DNA of 47,898 bases from an uncultured Lachnospiraceae bacterium (GCA_910585205.1 CAJUCC010000012.1:1-47898); one strand, 5' to 3'. Shown: positions 24,413 to 33,441, counted from the first letter of the stretch. The notes: generated from the sequence alone by a model not told the origin. A program made the numbers and translations.

Positions 24413-25627
24413 TCAGTCCTCCAGACGGATTCTGCCCAGAATCCCCTTCAAGCCGTCCCTGCGCTCCGCAAACGCCTGCTCCGCCATCGGCGGCGTCACA
24501 AACCCGTATTCCTGCGGCTTATCCGCCAGACGGATCACTGCAATCTCCCCGAACACTTCCCGCGCCTTCGTTTCCTCCAGTTCCCGGCTGTCCGCCCGTA
24601 CAAAAAAGCGTCTGACAACCGTGCGGTAATCAATCGGCTTCACTTCCTCCGCATCCCAGAAACACATAACCGTCTTACCCTGATGCCGCGCACAGTCCAC
24701 CACATCGGAGACAACCGCGCTGGCCGTCGGCAGCTTGCCCGCTCCCTTTCCGTAGTACATCGAATCGCCGAGCATATTGCTGTGTACAAACACGGCATTG
24801 TATACATCGTGGATGCCGTGCAGCGGATTGGTGTTGGAAATCAAAAACGGCGCAACCATCACAAAGCAGCCCTCGTCTGTCAGTTTGCTGATGGCGAGCA
24901 GTTTTACCGTGCGCTCCAGCTCTTTTGCATAGCGGAAATCTTCCACCGTAATCTGCGTGATTCCTTCGGTATAGATGTCTTCATAATGCACCGTCTTACC
25001 AAGCATCAGGGAGGAAAGAATGGCAATCTTCCGGCAGGCGTCATGCCCTTCCACATCCGCCTCGGGATTTTTCTCCGCATAGCCTTTTTCCTGCGCTTCT
25101 TTTAAGACAGTCGCAAAATCGGCGCCCTCGCGCTTCATTTTTGTCAGAATATAGTTTGTCGTCCCGTTTAAAATCCCGGTAATGCCATCGATCTTCTCCG
25201 CCGTCAGAGAATAGTTCATCGGCCGGATAATCGGAATACCGCCGCCTACACTGGCCTCAAACAGATAATTACAGTTATTTTCTCTCGCAAGCTGCAGCAG
25301 TTCCGGCCCGTGCGCCGCCACCAGCTCTTTATTGGACGTGCAGACACTCTTACCCGCCAGCAGCGCTTTGCGGGAAAATGTGTAAGCCGGTTCCAGTCCG
25401 CCCATCGTCTCGCAGATCACCGATACTTCGGGATCATGCAAAATGATGTCAAAATCATGTACCACCTTATCTTCGTTCGGATCCCCGGGAAAATCGCGCA
25501 GATCAAGAATGTATCTGACACTGATTGCTTCCCCCGCTTTTTTGTTAATCATATCTCTGTTTTCTTCCAATACATGCGCTACGCCGCTTCCCACCGTGCC
25601 GTAGCCCAAAATCGCCGCATATACCAT
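24413..25627 (-). CDS. hom: Homoserine dehydrogenase
   Basis: 404 residues. It reduces aspartate semialdehyde to homoserine with NAD(P)H. N-terminal Rossmann motif AILGYGTVGSGV, then the catalytic core TSNKELVAAHG, FEASVGGGIPII, GILNGTTNYIL and NPEADVEGHDACRKIAIL (catalytic Lys and Asp). The C-terminal part resembles the ACT-containing forms. The start follows TAAGGAG, which also contains the stop of the upstream ACT gene. It is tightly packed with the ACT-domain gene (5 bases) and the apgM-like gene (2 bases). Confidence 0.95.
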   Translation of the reverse strand: MVYAAILGYGTVGSGVAHVLEENRDMINKKAGEAISVRYILDLRDFPGDPNEDKVVHDFDIILHDPEVSVICETMGGLEPAYTFSRKALLAGKSVCTSNKELVAAHGPELLQLARENNCNYLFEASVGGGIPIIRPMNYSLTAEKIDGITGILNGTTNYILTKMKREGADFATVLKEAQEKGYAEKNPEADVEGHDACRKIAILSSLMLGKTVHYEDIYTEGITQITVEDFRYAKELERTVKLLAISKLTDEGCFVMVAPFLISNTNPLHGIHDVYNAVFVHSNMLGDSMYYGKGAGKLPTASAVVSDVVDCARHQGKTVMCFWDAEEVKPIDYRTVVRRFFVRADSRELEETKAREVFGEIAVIRLADKPQEYGFVTPPMAEQAFAERRDGLKGILGRIRLED

Positions 25628-25632
25628 ATTTT

Positions 25633-26076
25633 TTACTCCTTAGCAAGTATTTTTACCGTTTGGACGCCCTTCTGGACCTCCATTTTTTCAATCATTTCGG
25701 AAATATTCCGTGTCGTCGGCAGAACCTGTACGCTGATGCTGAGAGAAGCCACCCCGTTTATGGGGATACTCTGATGAATGGTCAGGATATTGGCCCGAAA
25801 CTCGGCTACGATTTTCAGCACATCCGACAAAAGCCCCGGCTCGTCATCCATCTGCACGGTAAAGGTAACGGTTCTGCCCTGCGAACTGTCATGAAAGGGA
25901 AAAATATCCTCTTTATACTTATAAAAAGAACTTCTGCTGATCCCCACAGCCTCCGCCGCATCCTGCACGGTCGCCGCCTTTCCCGATTCCAGAAGCCGCT
26001 TCGCCTCCACGACTTTCAACAAAACTTCGGGAACCGCCTTCTGTTTCAATACAAAATATTTGCTCTCATCCTTCAC
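25633..26076 (-). CDS. ACT-domain protein with HTH, UPF0735/PheB/ThrR-like regulator
   Basis: 147 residues. The N-terminal half carries a short helix-turn-helix-like segment (TVQDAAEAVGISRSSFYKY, residues 36-54). The C-terminal half is an ACT domain (VTFTVQMDDEPGLLSDVL). This is the UPF0735 family, once called a chorismate mutase PheB. A Bacillus subtilis member is reported, as I recall, as ThrR, a repressor of threonine genes. Its position at the head of a hom operon supports a threonine-responsive regulator here. The start is GTG at 26076 with AGGAGGGG upstream; no in-frame ATG fits. A promoter lies at 26132-26160. Confidence 0.85.
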   Translation of the reverse strand: MKDESKYFVLKQKAVPEVLLKVVEAKRLLESGKAATVQDAAEAVGISRSSFYKYKEDIFPFHDSSQGRTVTFTVQMDDEPGLLSDVLKIVAEFRANILTIHQSIPINGVASLSISVQVLPTTRNISEMIEKMEVQKGVQTVKILAKE

Positions 26077-26092
26077 GGTACATCACCCCTCC

Positions 26093-26160
26093 TGTCCGTT
26101 CTATAAGGACAGTTGTCTGTCAACGAGAGATATTCTATCACAAATACAGGGGGAATACAA
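26093..26160 (-). promoter_or_regulatory. Promoter and leader hairpin of the ACT-hom operon
   Basis: Minus strand: -35 TTGTAT (26155-26160), 17-bp spacer, -10 TAGAAT (26132-26137). Downstream, CTGTCC/GGACAG (26093-26113) forms a 6-bp hairpin right before the ribosome site; it could be an operator or translational control element. Confidence 0.6.
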
Positions 26161-26422
26161 GGGGGAATTTTCGGGAAAAAGGGCAGACTTTTCAGCTTCT
26201 TTTCTGTTCAACTTATGAAATGTTCACGGTTATTCAGATACATGTGTTTGGCATGCCCGCAAACGGAGCAAAATTATAAATGCAAAAGGGCGTAAGCCAT
26301 ATATCCCGGCCCCACGCCCCTGTACACGATTTTATTCATCTATTACAAATTCAATATCCGCCAGATTCACACCAGCCAGATTGCGGCTGCAAATACGCAT
26401 TTGGCGTATTATGCCCTGCCAA
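26161..26422. other. Intergenic, no gene found
   Basis: No coding sequence was recognised on either strand. Near the fucO-like stop, AATACGC/GCGTATT (26389-26407) forms a 7-bp stem without a T run and is a weak terminator candidate at best. Confidence 0.5.
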
Positions 26423-27571
26423 TCACAGCAGGCTCTTATACAGCTCCGTAATATCTTCCACGCTTGTCTCACGGGGATTGCCCGGTCTGCAGGCATCGTC
26501 ATAGGCAGACTGCGCCAGGAACGGAATGTCTTCCTCTTTTACGATCTCTTTCAGATCTCTCGGGATTCCCACGTCTTCGGACAATTTCTTCACTGCATCG
26601 ATCGCCGCTTTCCGGTACTCCTCCTGTGTCATGGACTCTGTTCCGGCTACGCCCATCGCCTGTGCTATGTATTTATATTTGTCACCGGTCGCCTCCGCAT
26701 TGTATTCCATTACCGTCGGCAGAATAATCGCATTGGCCACGCCGTGCGGTGTGTCATACAGTGCGCCGAGCGGATGCGCCATCGAATGCACGATGCCAAG
26801 TCCCACATTGGAGAAGCCCATACCTGCCACATACTGTCCAAGCGCCATGTCTTCCCTGCCTTCGGGTGTATTGTCAACCGCACCGCGGAGAGAACGGGCA
26901 ATGATCTCAATCGCTTTCAAATGGAACATATCGGACAGTTCCCATGCGCCCGCCGTGATATACCCTTCGATCGCATGCGTCAGCGCGTCCATACCGGTGG
27001 CTGCCGTAAGTCCCCTGGGCATGGAAGCCATCATTTCGGAATCCACAAACGCCACAACCGGAATGTCTTTCGGATCCACGCAGACCATCTTTCTGCTCTT
27101 TTCCGCATCGGTGATAACATAATTGATCGTCACCTCCGCTGCCGTCCCTGCCGTCGTCGGCACGGCGAAGATCGGAACGGATTTATTGCGGGTAGGCGCC
27201 ACGCCTTCCAGACTTCTGACATCCGCAAAATCAGGATTGTTGATAATAATGCCGATCGCTTTCGCCGTATCCATGGAAGAACCGCCGCCGATTGCAACCA
27301 GATAGTCAGCACCGGATTTTTTGTAAGCCTCCACTCCGGTCTGCACATTTTCGATTGTCGGATTGGGTTTGATATTCGAATACAGTTCATAGGGAAGTCC
27401 CGCGCCGTCCAGTACATCCAGCACCTTTTTGGTCACGCCGAATTTTACCAGATCCGGATCCGAACATACAAAAGCTTTCTGAAATCCTCTGCCCTTTGCC
27501 TCTGTTTCGATCTCTTTGATCGCCCCTGCCCCATGATACGATGTTTCATTTAATACAAATCTGTTTGCCAT
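26423..27571 (-). CDS. Iron-dependent alcohol dehydrogenase, FucO (lactaldehyde reductase)-like
   Basis: 382-residue group III metal alcohol dehydrogenase. The NAD site GGGSSMDTAKAIG, the Asp/His metal ligands in GMDALTHAIEGYITAGAW, and SMAHPLGALYDTPHGVANA closely follow E. coli FucO, which reduces lactaldehyde to 1,2-propanediol. The start at 27571 follows AAGGAG; the frame to 27640 overlaps the promoter. The substrate could also be another short aldehyde or diol, since no fucose or rhamnose genes are nearby. The gene is alone on its transcript. Confidence 0.88.
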   Translation of the reverse strand: MANRFVLNETSYHGAGAIKEIETEAKGRGFQKAFVCSDPDLVKFGVTKKVLDVLDGAGLPYELYSNIKPNPTIENVQTGVEAYKKSGADYLVAIGGGSSMDTAKAIGIIINNPDFADVRSLEGVAPTRNKSVPIFAVPTTAGTAAEVTINYVITDAEKSRKMVCVDPKDIPVVAFVDSEMMASMPRGLTAATGMDALTHAIEGYITAGAWELSDMFHLKAIEIIARSLRGAVDNTPEGREDMALGQYVAGMGFSNVGLGIVHSMAHPLGALYDTPHGVANAIILPTVMEYNAEATGDKYKYIAQAMGVAGTESMTQEEYRKAAIDAVKKLSEDVGIPRDLKEIVKEEDIPFLAQSAYDDACRPGNPRETSVEDITELYKSLL

Positions 27572-27638
27572 ACTGCCATTTCTCCTTTTCTGCATATATG
27601 TCGCAAGTTGCAGGCAAAAATCTCTGCCCATATCAGAC

Positions 27639-27644
27639 ATTATA
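27639..27644 (-). promoter_or_regulatory. Promoter of the fucO-like gene
   Basis: Perfect extended -10, TGCTATAAT, on the minus strand; the -35 at 17 bases (TGTCCG) is poor. Confidence 0.6.
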
Positions 27645-27672
27645 GCACAAAAACAAAGGAGCGGACAGCCGG

Positions 27673-28413
27673 TTACAGCACTTTGTTCAGAAAATCAATC
27701 GTGCGGGGCTGTGTCGGATGCAGGAGCACCTCCTGCGGCGTGCCTTCCTCCACAATCACACCCTCGTCCATAAAAATAACGCGGCTTGCCACCTCTCTCG
27801 CAAAGCCCATCTCATGGGTGACAACGACCATCGTCATGCCGTCCTTTGCCAGTCCCTTCATAACTTCCAGCACTTCCCCGACCATTTCAGGGTCAAGAGC
27901 GCTCGTCGGTTCGTCAAAGAGCATAATATCGGGATTCATGGCCAGCGCCCTGGCAATCGCCACACGCTGCTTCTGGCCGCCGGACAGGTTACTCGGATAA
28001 ACCTGCGCCTTTTCCGCCAGACCGACCATCGACAAAAGCTCCATACCCTTTTTATGCGCTTCCTCTTTGGTCATCTTTTTTAATTCCACCGGCGCCAGCA
28101 TAATATTCTGAATCACATTCAGATTGGCAAACAAATTAAAATGCTGGAACACCATGCCGATGTTTTCCCGCGCCTTATTAATATTGATCTTTTTATCCGA
28201 CAGGTTATAGCCGTCTACAATCACTTCCCCTGCGGTAATTGTCTCCAGTGCATTCATGCACCGCAGAAACGTACTTTTGCCGGAGCCGGACGGGCCGATC
28301 AGGCAGACAACCTCACCTTCACTGACTTCCACATCCATCCCTTTCAGTACTTCCAGATGCCCGAAACTCTTTCGGAGTCCCTTTACACTAATCTTGCTGC
28401 TTCTATTTTCCAT
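27673..28413 (-). CDS. Polar amino acid ABC transporter ATP-binding protein (GlnQ-like)
   Basis: 246 residues. ATPase of a polar-amino-acid uptake system. Walker A GPSGSGKST, Q-loop MVFQHFNLF, signature LSGGQKQRVAIARAL, Walker B IMLFDEPTSALDPE and H-loop VTHEMGFA are all typical of GlnQ/HisP. The start at 28413 has AAAGGAAG and lies 11 bases inside the permease gene, so the two are coupled. Which amino acid is carried is not evident. Confidence 0.94.
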   Translation of the reverse strand: MENRSSKISVKGLRKSFGHLEVLKGMDVEVSEGEVVCLIGPSGSGKSTFLRCMNALETITAGEVIVDGYNLSDKKININKARENIGMVFQHFNLFANLNVIQNIMLAPVELKKMTKEEAHKKGMELLSMVGLAEKAQVYPSNLSGGQKQRVAIARALAMNPDIMLFDEPTSALDPEMVGEVLEVMKGLAKDGMTMVVVTHEMGFAREVASRVIFMDEGVIVEEGTPQEVLLHPTQPRTIDFLNKVL

Positions 28414-29059
28414 GGGAAATCTTCCTTTCCAACGCCCGCGCCGTTTTTGAAAGCGTCGTAATGACAATCAAATACATAACGGCGATAATCGCCCACATAC
28501 GGAATGTCTCAAAAGTTCTCGCAATCACGATCTGTCCCGCCTTTACCAGTTCCGGGAAACCGATCACGGAAAGAATCGACGTATCCTTCAGCGTAATGAT
28601 AAACTGATTGATAATAGAAGGAATCATAACCCGGATCGCCTGCGGCAGAACGACCTTGCGCATGGCTTTTCCGTAGGGAAGTCCCAGACTCCGCGCCGCC
28701 TCCATCTGCCCTTTGTCAATGGACTGAATACCGGCACGCACAATCTCCGCCATATAGGCGCCCGCGTTCATACTCAGCGAGATAATGCCCGCCGTCAGCG
28801 CTTCCAGTCGGATTCCGGTCGCCATGGGAATGCCGAAATAGACAAAAAATGCCAGCACGATCAGGGGGACACCCCGGATACAGTCTATGTATATATTGGC
28901 GATAACATTGAGTGCCTTGTTTTTGGACACGTTGAGCAGACCAAAAAACAGGCCGATAAACGCCGCAAAAACAAGTGACAGCAGGGTAAGCTCCAGCGTC
29001 TTGCCCATTGCGGCGAGCAAAAACAGCCCATTCTCCAGGATCAGATTCAAAAACGACAT
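28403..29059 (-). CDS. Polar amino acid ABC transporter permease
   Basis: 218-residue HisM/GlnP-type permease with about five membrane helices. The EAA loop that docks the ATPase is visible as EAARSLGLPYGKAMRKVVLPQA, placed between helices 3 and 4 in the usual position. GVPLIVLAFFVYFG is typical of the family. It lies 88 bases downstream of the solute-binding lipoprotein gene and overlaps the ATPase gene. A single permease gene implies a homodimeric pore. Confidence 0.92.
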   Translation of the reverse strand: MSFLNLILENGLFLLAAMGKTLELTLLSLVFAAFIGLFFGLLNVSKNKALNVIANIYIDCIRGVPLIVLAFFVYFGIPMATGIRLEALTAGIISLSMNAGAYMAEIVRAGIQSIDKGQMEAARSLGLPYGKAMRKVVLPQAIRVMIPSIINQFIITLKDTSILSVIGFPELVKAGQIVIARTFETFRMWAIIAVMYLIVITTLSKTARALERKISHGK

Positions 29060-29147
29060 TGCAGACCATCCTTCCTCACAGTTCTGTACGTAAGTGACCG
29101 CACATGCCCGCTGCCGGACATATGCGATCCATTTATATACGGAAATC

Positions 29148-29999
29148 TTATTTTGTGTAAGTTGCTATGATTTCATCATATTTTCCGTTTTCCTTAATAT
29201 TTTTCAGGCCGGCCTGGAACATTTCCATCAGTTCCGCATTCTCACCCTTCTTTACGGCAAATCCGTAAGGTGTCTGGGATTCGTTCACGTCGCCGGGCAT
29301 TTCCATCCCTGCACCCTGCTGGATGTTGTACGCCATAACCGGATAATCCTCAAAACATGCAACAGTATTGCCCGTGATAACGTCCTGATACATGGTCGGA
29401 GAATCGGAGAATTCCACAACCTCAAAGCCGTGCTCTTCGGCAATGGATTTTGCAAAAGCCGCACCGTTTGTACCGGTCTTAACCGCCACTTTCTGGCCGG
29501 ACAAATCTGCGAAAGAAGCAATTTCGGAGCCTTTCGCCACAGCCATTGTCACACCCGCATCATAGTAAGAGTCGGAAAAATCAAACTTTTCCTTCCTCTC
29601 GTCCGTAATGGACATACCGGCAATCACGCCGTCCGCCTGTCCGGATTCCACCGCCAGCAGCGCAGCGTCAAATCCAAGCGGCTGCAGCTCATAGGTAAAG
29701 CCCTGATCTTCGGCAATCGCAGCCAGCAGATCCACGTCGATTCCGACAAACTTGTTGGATGCGTCATTGAATTCAAAGGGCGCAAACACCGTATCCGTGG
29801 CAATGATATACGTTTTGGAACCGCCGCCTGCATTTTCTGCCTCCGCGCCTTCCGCCGTATCGCCGCTTTCCGTTTCCGCACTCTGTGCCGGTGCAGAGCC
29901 TTCCGCATCCGCGGCAGGCGCCTGTGCATCATTTCCGCAGGCGGTCAGTGATAAAATCGTCGCTGCGGCAAGCATAACAGATAACAGTTTCTTTTTCAT
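29148..29999 (-). CDS. Amino acid ABC transporter solute-binding lipoprotein
   Basis: 283 residues. Lipoprotein signal peptide with lipobox SLTAC, an acidic Ala/Glu-rich linker (about 24-60), then a type II periplasmic-binding fold (SBP_bac_3). Landmarks: TVFAPFEFND, FVGIDVDLLAAIAEDQG, DGVIAGMSITDERKEKFDFS and the hinge region QKVAVKTGTNGAAFA. The RSS-type motif for alpha-amino group binding is represented by GMSITDERK. Start after AAGGAGGA. First gene of the transporter, with its own promoter and a striking palindrome at the predicted transcript start. Confidence 0.93.
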   Translation of the reverse strand: MKKKLLSVMLAAATILSLTACGNDAQAPAADAEGSAPAQSAETESGDTAEGAEAENAGGGSKTYIIATDTVFAPFEFNDASNKFVGIDVDLLAAIAEDQGFTYELQPLGFDAALLAVESGQADGVIAGMSITDERKEKFDFSDSYYDAGVTMAVAKGSEIASFADLSGQKVAVKTGTNGAAFAKSIAEEHGFEVVEFSDSPTMYQDVITGNTVACFEDYPVMAYNIQQGAGMEMPGDVNESQTPYGFAVKKGENAELMEMFQAGLKNIKENGKYDEIIATYTK

Positions 30000-30026
30000 A
30001 ATAGTTCCTCCTTACTACTGTGTTTC

Positions 30027-30089
30027 GGGATAATTGTATACAATTATCCCACAAAACACGTTATACCATAAAAAGCTTTTCCTTGTCAA
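30027..30089 (-). promoter_or_regulatory. Promoter with 24-bp perfect palindromic operator for the amino acid transporter
   Basis: Minus strand: -35 TTGACA (30084-30089), 18-bp spacer, -10 TATAAC (30060-30065). The predicted start of transcription falls at the edge of a perfect 24-bp palindrome at 30027-30050, half-site GGGATAATTGTA and its reverse complement. The core TTGTATACAA resembles sites bound by some GntR/FCD-type repressors. It could also fold in the RNA leader. Confidence 0.75.
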
Positions 30090-30097
30090 GTCCGACA

Positions 30098-31336
30098 CTA
30101 TTGCAACGGATATTTTTCTGTCAGTGCATCAACGATCACACGCGCCTTCGGAATCGCCGCTTCTCCCTCTTTAATAACAAGCGCAATCGCTTCCGCAATC
30201 TTGTCCATGTCTTCCGCATTCATGCCTCTGGAAGTAACGGCCGGCGTTCCCAGACGAATGCCGCTTGTGACAAACGGAGACTGCGGGTCATTGGGAATGG
30301 TATTTTTATTACATGTAATATGCGCCGTATCCAGCAGCTTTTCCACGGCCTTGCCCGTCAGCTCGAAATTGGTCAGATCGACAAGCATCAAATGGTTGTC
30401 GGTGCCGCCGGAAACAATACGGATGCCTCTGTCTGTCAGTCCCTTACAGAGCGCCTGTGCATTGTCCACAATACCTTTCTGATATGTTTTAAATTCATCG
30501 GAGAGCGCCTCCCGGAAGCAGACTGCCTTCGCCGCGATCACATGCATCAGCGGGCCGCCCTGGATGCCCGGGAAAATGGCTTTGTTGAAATTATATTTTT
30601 TCGCCGCTTCTTCATTGGCCAGAATCAGGCCGCCCCGCGGACCGCGGAGTGTCTTATGCGTCGTCGTCGTCACCACATCCGCATACGGAATCGGGCTTGG
30701 ATGCAGTCCTGCAGCCACAAGTCCGGCGATATGCGCCATATCGACCATTAAAACCGCGCCGACCTCATCCGCCACCTCCCGGAACTTCTGAAAATCAATT
30801 GTCCTCGCATAAGCGGAAGCGCCTGCGATAATCATACGCGGTCTGGATTCCAGCGCAATCTCCCGCAGCTTGTCATAATCGATAAATCCGTCGTCATTCA
30901 CGCCGTAAGGAACAATCTTAAAATATTTGCCGGAAATATTAACCGGGCTGCCATGTGTCAGATGTCCGCCATGATCGAGATTCATTCCCATAATCACATC
31001 GCCCGGATTACAGATCGCAAACTGTACCGCCAGATTCGCCTGCGCGCCGGAATGCGCCTGCACGTTTGCATAATCACATCCGAACAGCTTCTTTGCCCGC
31101 TCTATGGCAAGATTTTCCACCACATCCACGCATTCACATCCGCCATAATAACGCTTTCCCGGATAGCCTTCCGCATATTTGTTTGTCAGCGGGCTGCCCA
31201 TCGCCGCCATAACCGCTTTGCTGACCCAGTTTTCGGAAGCAATCAACTCAATATGGCTGTTCTGCCGTTCCTGCTCGTCCACGATCGCCTGCGCGATCTC
31301 GGGATCAACATTCCTTACTTCGTCCAATGAATACAT
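30098..31336 (-). CDS. glyA: Serine hydroxymethyltransferase
   Basis: 412-residue PLP enzyme converting serine plus THF to glycine plus methylene-THF. Landmarks: ELIASENWVS, NKYAEGYPGKRYYGGCE, VQAHSGAQANLAV, LVDMAHIAGLVAAG and the PLP lysine in VTTTTHKTLRGPRGG. The start at 31336 follows GGAGG; the open frame to 31426 overlaps the promoter. Monocistronic; supplies one-carbon units that metF (20.9-21.8 kb) also uses. Confidence 0.97.
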   Translation of the reverse strand: MYSLDEVRNVDPEIAQAIVDEQERQNSHIELIASENWVSKAVMAAMGSPLTNKYAEGYPGKRYYGGCECVDVVENLAIERAKKLFGCDYANVQAHSGAQANLAVQFAICNPGDVIMGMNLDHGGHLTHGSPVNISGKYFKIVPYGVNDDGFIDYDKLREIALESRPRMIIAGASAYARTIDFQKFREVADEVGAVLMVDMAHIAGLVAAGLHPSPIPYADVVTTTTHKTLRGPRGGLILANEEAAKKYNFNKAIFPGIQGGPLMHVIAAKAVCFREALSDEFKTYQKGIVDNAQALCKGLTDRGIRIVSGGTDNHLMLVDLTNFELTGKAVEKLLDTAHITCNKNTIPNDPQSPFVTSGIRLGTPAVTSRGMNAEDMDKIAEAIALVIKEGEAAIPKARVIVDALTEKYPLQ

Positions 31337-31382
31337 CGTTTTTCCTCCATTAATGCATCGTTTACCGTTTATTTTTTCAGTG

Positions 31383-31411
31383 AGTATAACACAGGCGGAC
31401 GGGTATCGCAA
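31383..31411 (-). promoter_or_regulatory. glyA promoter
   Basis: Minus strand: -35 TTGCGA (31406-31411), 17-bp spacer, -10 TATACT (31383-31388). No riboswitch motif was recognised in the short leader. Confidence 0.65.
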
Positions 31412-31441
31412 GAGGGACGCCCGCATCCCGTCATCGCTTCG

Positions 31442-32569
31442 TCAGGGCAGATACTTTTCATTTCCCAGACGGATCTTCAGATATTTGGCATAGGCCGCAA
31501 ACGCCGCGGGAATCGGATATTTTTCTTCCGTTTCATCCTTTTCCGCAAAAAGAAACGGCATGCCGGCATGCCGTACAGGGCGCTCAAGTTCATCCACGCG
31601 GATGGCATAGCCAATCATATGCCACTCTTTATGGGTGAAAATGTGACGGGCATTTTCCAGACGCCTGATCTGAAGTACTCTGTATTCTGCCGCGCTTAAA
31701 TAGGAAAGAACCTCCTCCTCTGTCCGATGTCCGTCCAGCGAGGGGAACTCATACATGCCTGCCAGCAGCCCCCGGGACGGCCGCCTGCGCAGGGCGGTCC
31801 GGTTTTCGTCCTGGATGAGTAAAACCGTCTTTTCTTCGATCTTACGGGGTTTTGCACGTGATTTTTTCGGATACGCGGCCGTCTCTCCCGCCGCGGCAGC
31901 CCGGCACATGCCGTGCCACGGACATACCGCACATTTGGGCGCGCCGTTGGGAATGCAGACCACGGCGCCCAGTTCCATCAATGCCTGGTTAAAATCACCC
32001 GCGCGCGCCGGCGGCATAACGGCAAGGAGCTGCCGCTGTACGTCTCTGCGCACCCGCTGTTCCGTAATATCCCCCGCATCCATACGCACCCTCGCCAAAA
32101 TGCGGAGTACATTGCCGTCCACAGCCGGAACCGGCCGGCCGAACGCAATCGACGCAATGGCCCCTGCCGTATAGCTGCCTATACCGGGAAGCTGCAAAAG
32201 CGCTTCATACGTATCCGGGATCACACCGCCGTATCGCTCCCGGATCTGCATGGCGGCCTTTTTCAGGTTGCGCGCCCGGCTGTAATACCCAAGTCCTTCC
32301 CAGAGTTTCAGTACTTCTTCTTCCGGCGCATCCGCCAGGCGGGAGACATTCGGAAACGCCTGCAGAAACCGATCATAATACGGCCTGACCGCCTCCACCC
32401 GTGTCTGCTGCAGCATGATTTCCGAAATCCATACCCGATAGGCATCCGGCTTCTCACGCCAGGGCAGAATACGGTGCCCACTGTCATACCACGTCAGCAG
32501 CGGTTCCACCAATGCCTGCAGCTCTTTCTGTATTTTTTTGTCTTCTATGCTCAACGCAGCCGGTTGCAT
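31442..32569 (-). CDS. mutY: A/G-specific adenine glycosylase MutY
   Basis: 375 residues. Removes A mispaired with 8-oxoG. The HhH-GPD core shows the catalytic Glu in SEIMLQQT, LPGIGSYTAGAI (helix-hairpin-helix) and the catalytic Asp in AVDGNVLR. The [4Fe-4S] cluster loop follows as CIPNGAPKCAVCPWHGMC (CX7CX2CX5C-like). The C-terminal NUDIX-like domain that recognises 8-oxoG is present (from about 235), with the HIFTHKEWHM segment. The start overlaps the DUF1653 gene by 19 bases, so the two are cotranscribed. Confidence 0.95.
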   Translation of the reverse strand: MQPAALSIEDKKIQKELQALVEPLLTWYDSGHRILPWREKPDAYRVWISEIMLQQTRVEAVRPYYDRFLQAFPNVSRLADAPEEEVLKLWEGLGYYSRARNLKKAAMQIRERYGGVIPDTYEALLQLPGIGSYTAGAIASIAFGRPVPAVDGNVLRILARVRMDAGDITEQRVRRDVQRQLLAVMPPARAGDFNQALMELGAVVCIPNGAPKCAVCPWHGMCRAAAAGETAAYPKKSRAKPRKIEEKTVLLIQDENRTALRRRPSRGLLAGMYEFPSLDGHRTEEEVLSYLSAAEYRVLQIRRLENARHIFTHKEWHMIGYAIRVDELERPVRHAGMPFLFAEKDETEEKYPIPAAFAAYAKYLKIRLGNEKYLP

Positions 32570-33270
32570 TCGTATTTTTCCAGTGTCAGCAGACAGTTTT
32601 TCAGTGCTTCGTACCGGCTCTCAATCTCTCCGTCCGGGATCTCCACATCCAGCGAAACCGCCATGGTATTGACCATATCATCGGTAATCCGCGCCTGCAG
32701 GGCGGCAAGCAGGTTCAATTTTTCCTTATGGGTATCCGCATCCAGAAAACGAACCAGAAACGGGTCCAGCACAGCCTCGTCCTCCTGCTGCGCCTCCTTT
32801 GCATCGCCCTGCGGCAAGTCATCGGCTTTCCCTGCCTGTCCGTTTCCTTCACGCCGGTCATTTTCCGGCGCTGTATTCTGCCCGTGCGTTTCTTTTCCTT
32901 CTTTGCCGTCCTGCGGCGCCGTGCCGCTTTCCTGCTCCTTTGCCGTGTTATCCGACGGATCGTCCGCCCCTGTCCGAATCCGGATCGGCTCATCCGGGTT
33001 TGTCCGCACCTGCAAAGGTTCCGTTTCCTGTCCCACCAGCTCCGTAACCAATGCAAAAATCTCTTTCTGCCGTCTCTCCGTATATTTCCGTTTGTCTACC
33101 TTCCCCATAAACTGGGAAAGTTCCGTGACATAAACCGTATAATCACCGTATAGCGCCTGATAGACTACCATCCGCTCCCCCGTTTCCGAATGTATGGCCG
33201 GCGTTACGATCCGGTATAAATCGCCTTTATAATGTCTGTATATCTGATTCGCTTTTGGAATTTCTCTCAT
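32551..33270 (-). CDS. DUF1653-domain protein with long disordered insert
   Basis: 239 residues. The N-terminal 55 residues match the small DUF1653 domain (IYRHYKGDLYRIV, HSETGERMVVYQALYGDY, then LSQFMGKVD). Most DUF1653 proteins are not much longer than this domain. Here a polar, Gly/Glu/Asp-rich stretch (about 90-165) leads to a second helical domain (VRFLDADTHKEKLNLLAAL to the end) of unknown function. Start at 33270 with AGGAG upstream. Coupled to mutY by a 19-base overlap. No function is known to me for the domain. Confidence 0.8.
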   Translation of the reverse strand: MREIPKANQIYRHYKGDLYRIVTPAIHSETGERMVVYQALYGDYTVYVTELSQFMGKVDKRKYTERRQKEIFALVTELVGQETEPLQVRTNPDEPIRIRTGADDPSDNTAKEQESGTAPQDGKEGKETHGQNTAPENDRREGNGQAGKADDLPQGDAKEAQQEDEAVLDPFLVRFLDADTHKEKLNLLAALQARITDDMVNTMAVSLDVEIPDGEIESRYEALKNCLLTLEKYECNRLR

Positions 33271-33412
33271 ATTTTCACCTGACTCCTGTTTTTCTGATTC
33301 TGTGTCTCCGACAATTTCTCCCGTGTCCGCCTGTCAACGCACTTTTGGTATATTCCCGAGCAGAACTGTCATCACATGCTATTAATGTATCATATTTTAC
33401 CCCGAAAAACAA

Positions 33413-33441
33413 TTGCAGTATCCTTTTTTCTGTGCTAACAT
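33413..33441 (+). promoter_or_regulatory. Promoter of the trpB2-like gene
   Basis: Plus strand: -35 TTGCAG (33413-33418), 17-bp spacer, -10 TAACAT (33436-33441, TGCTAACAT). A small palindrome GCTAA-N5-TTAGC overlaps the -10 and may be an operator. The divergent gene on the minus strand (DUF1653) has only weak promoter matches here. Confidence 0.6.

Noticed and set aside
23349..24629. 426-codon plus-strand open frame
   Set aside because: Antisense to the apgM-like and hom genes; no recognisable motifs.
26381..27553. 390-codon plus-strand open frame
   Set aside because: Antisense to the FucO-like dehydrogenase; Arg/His-rich shadow composition.
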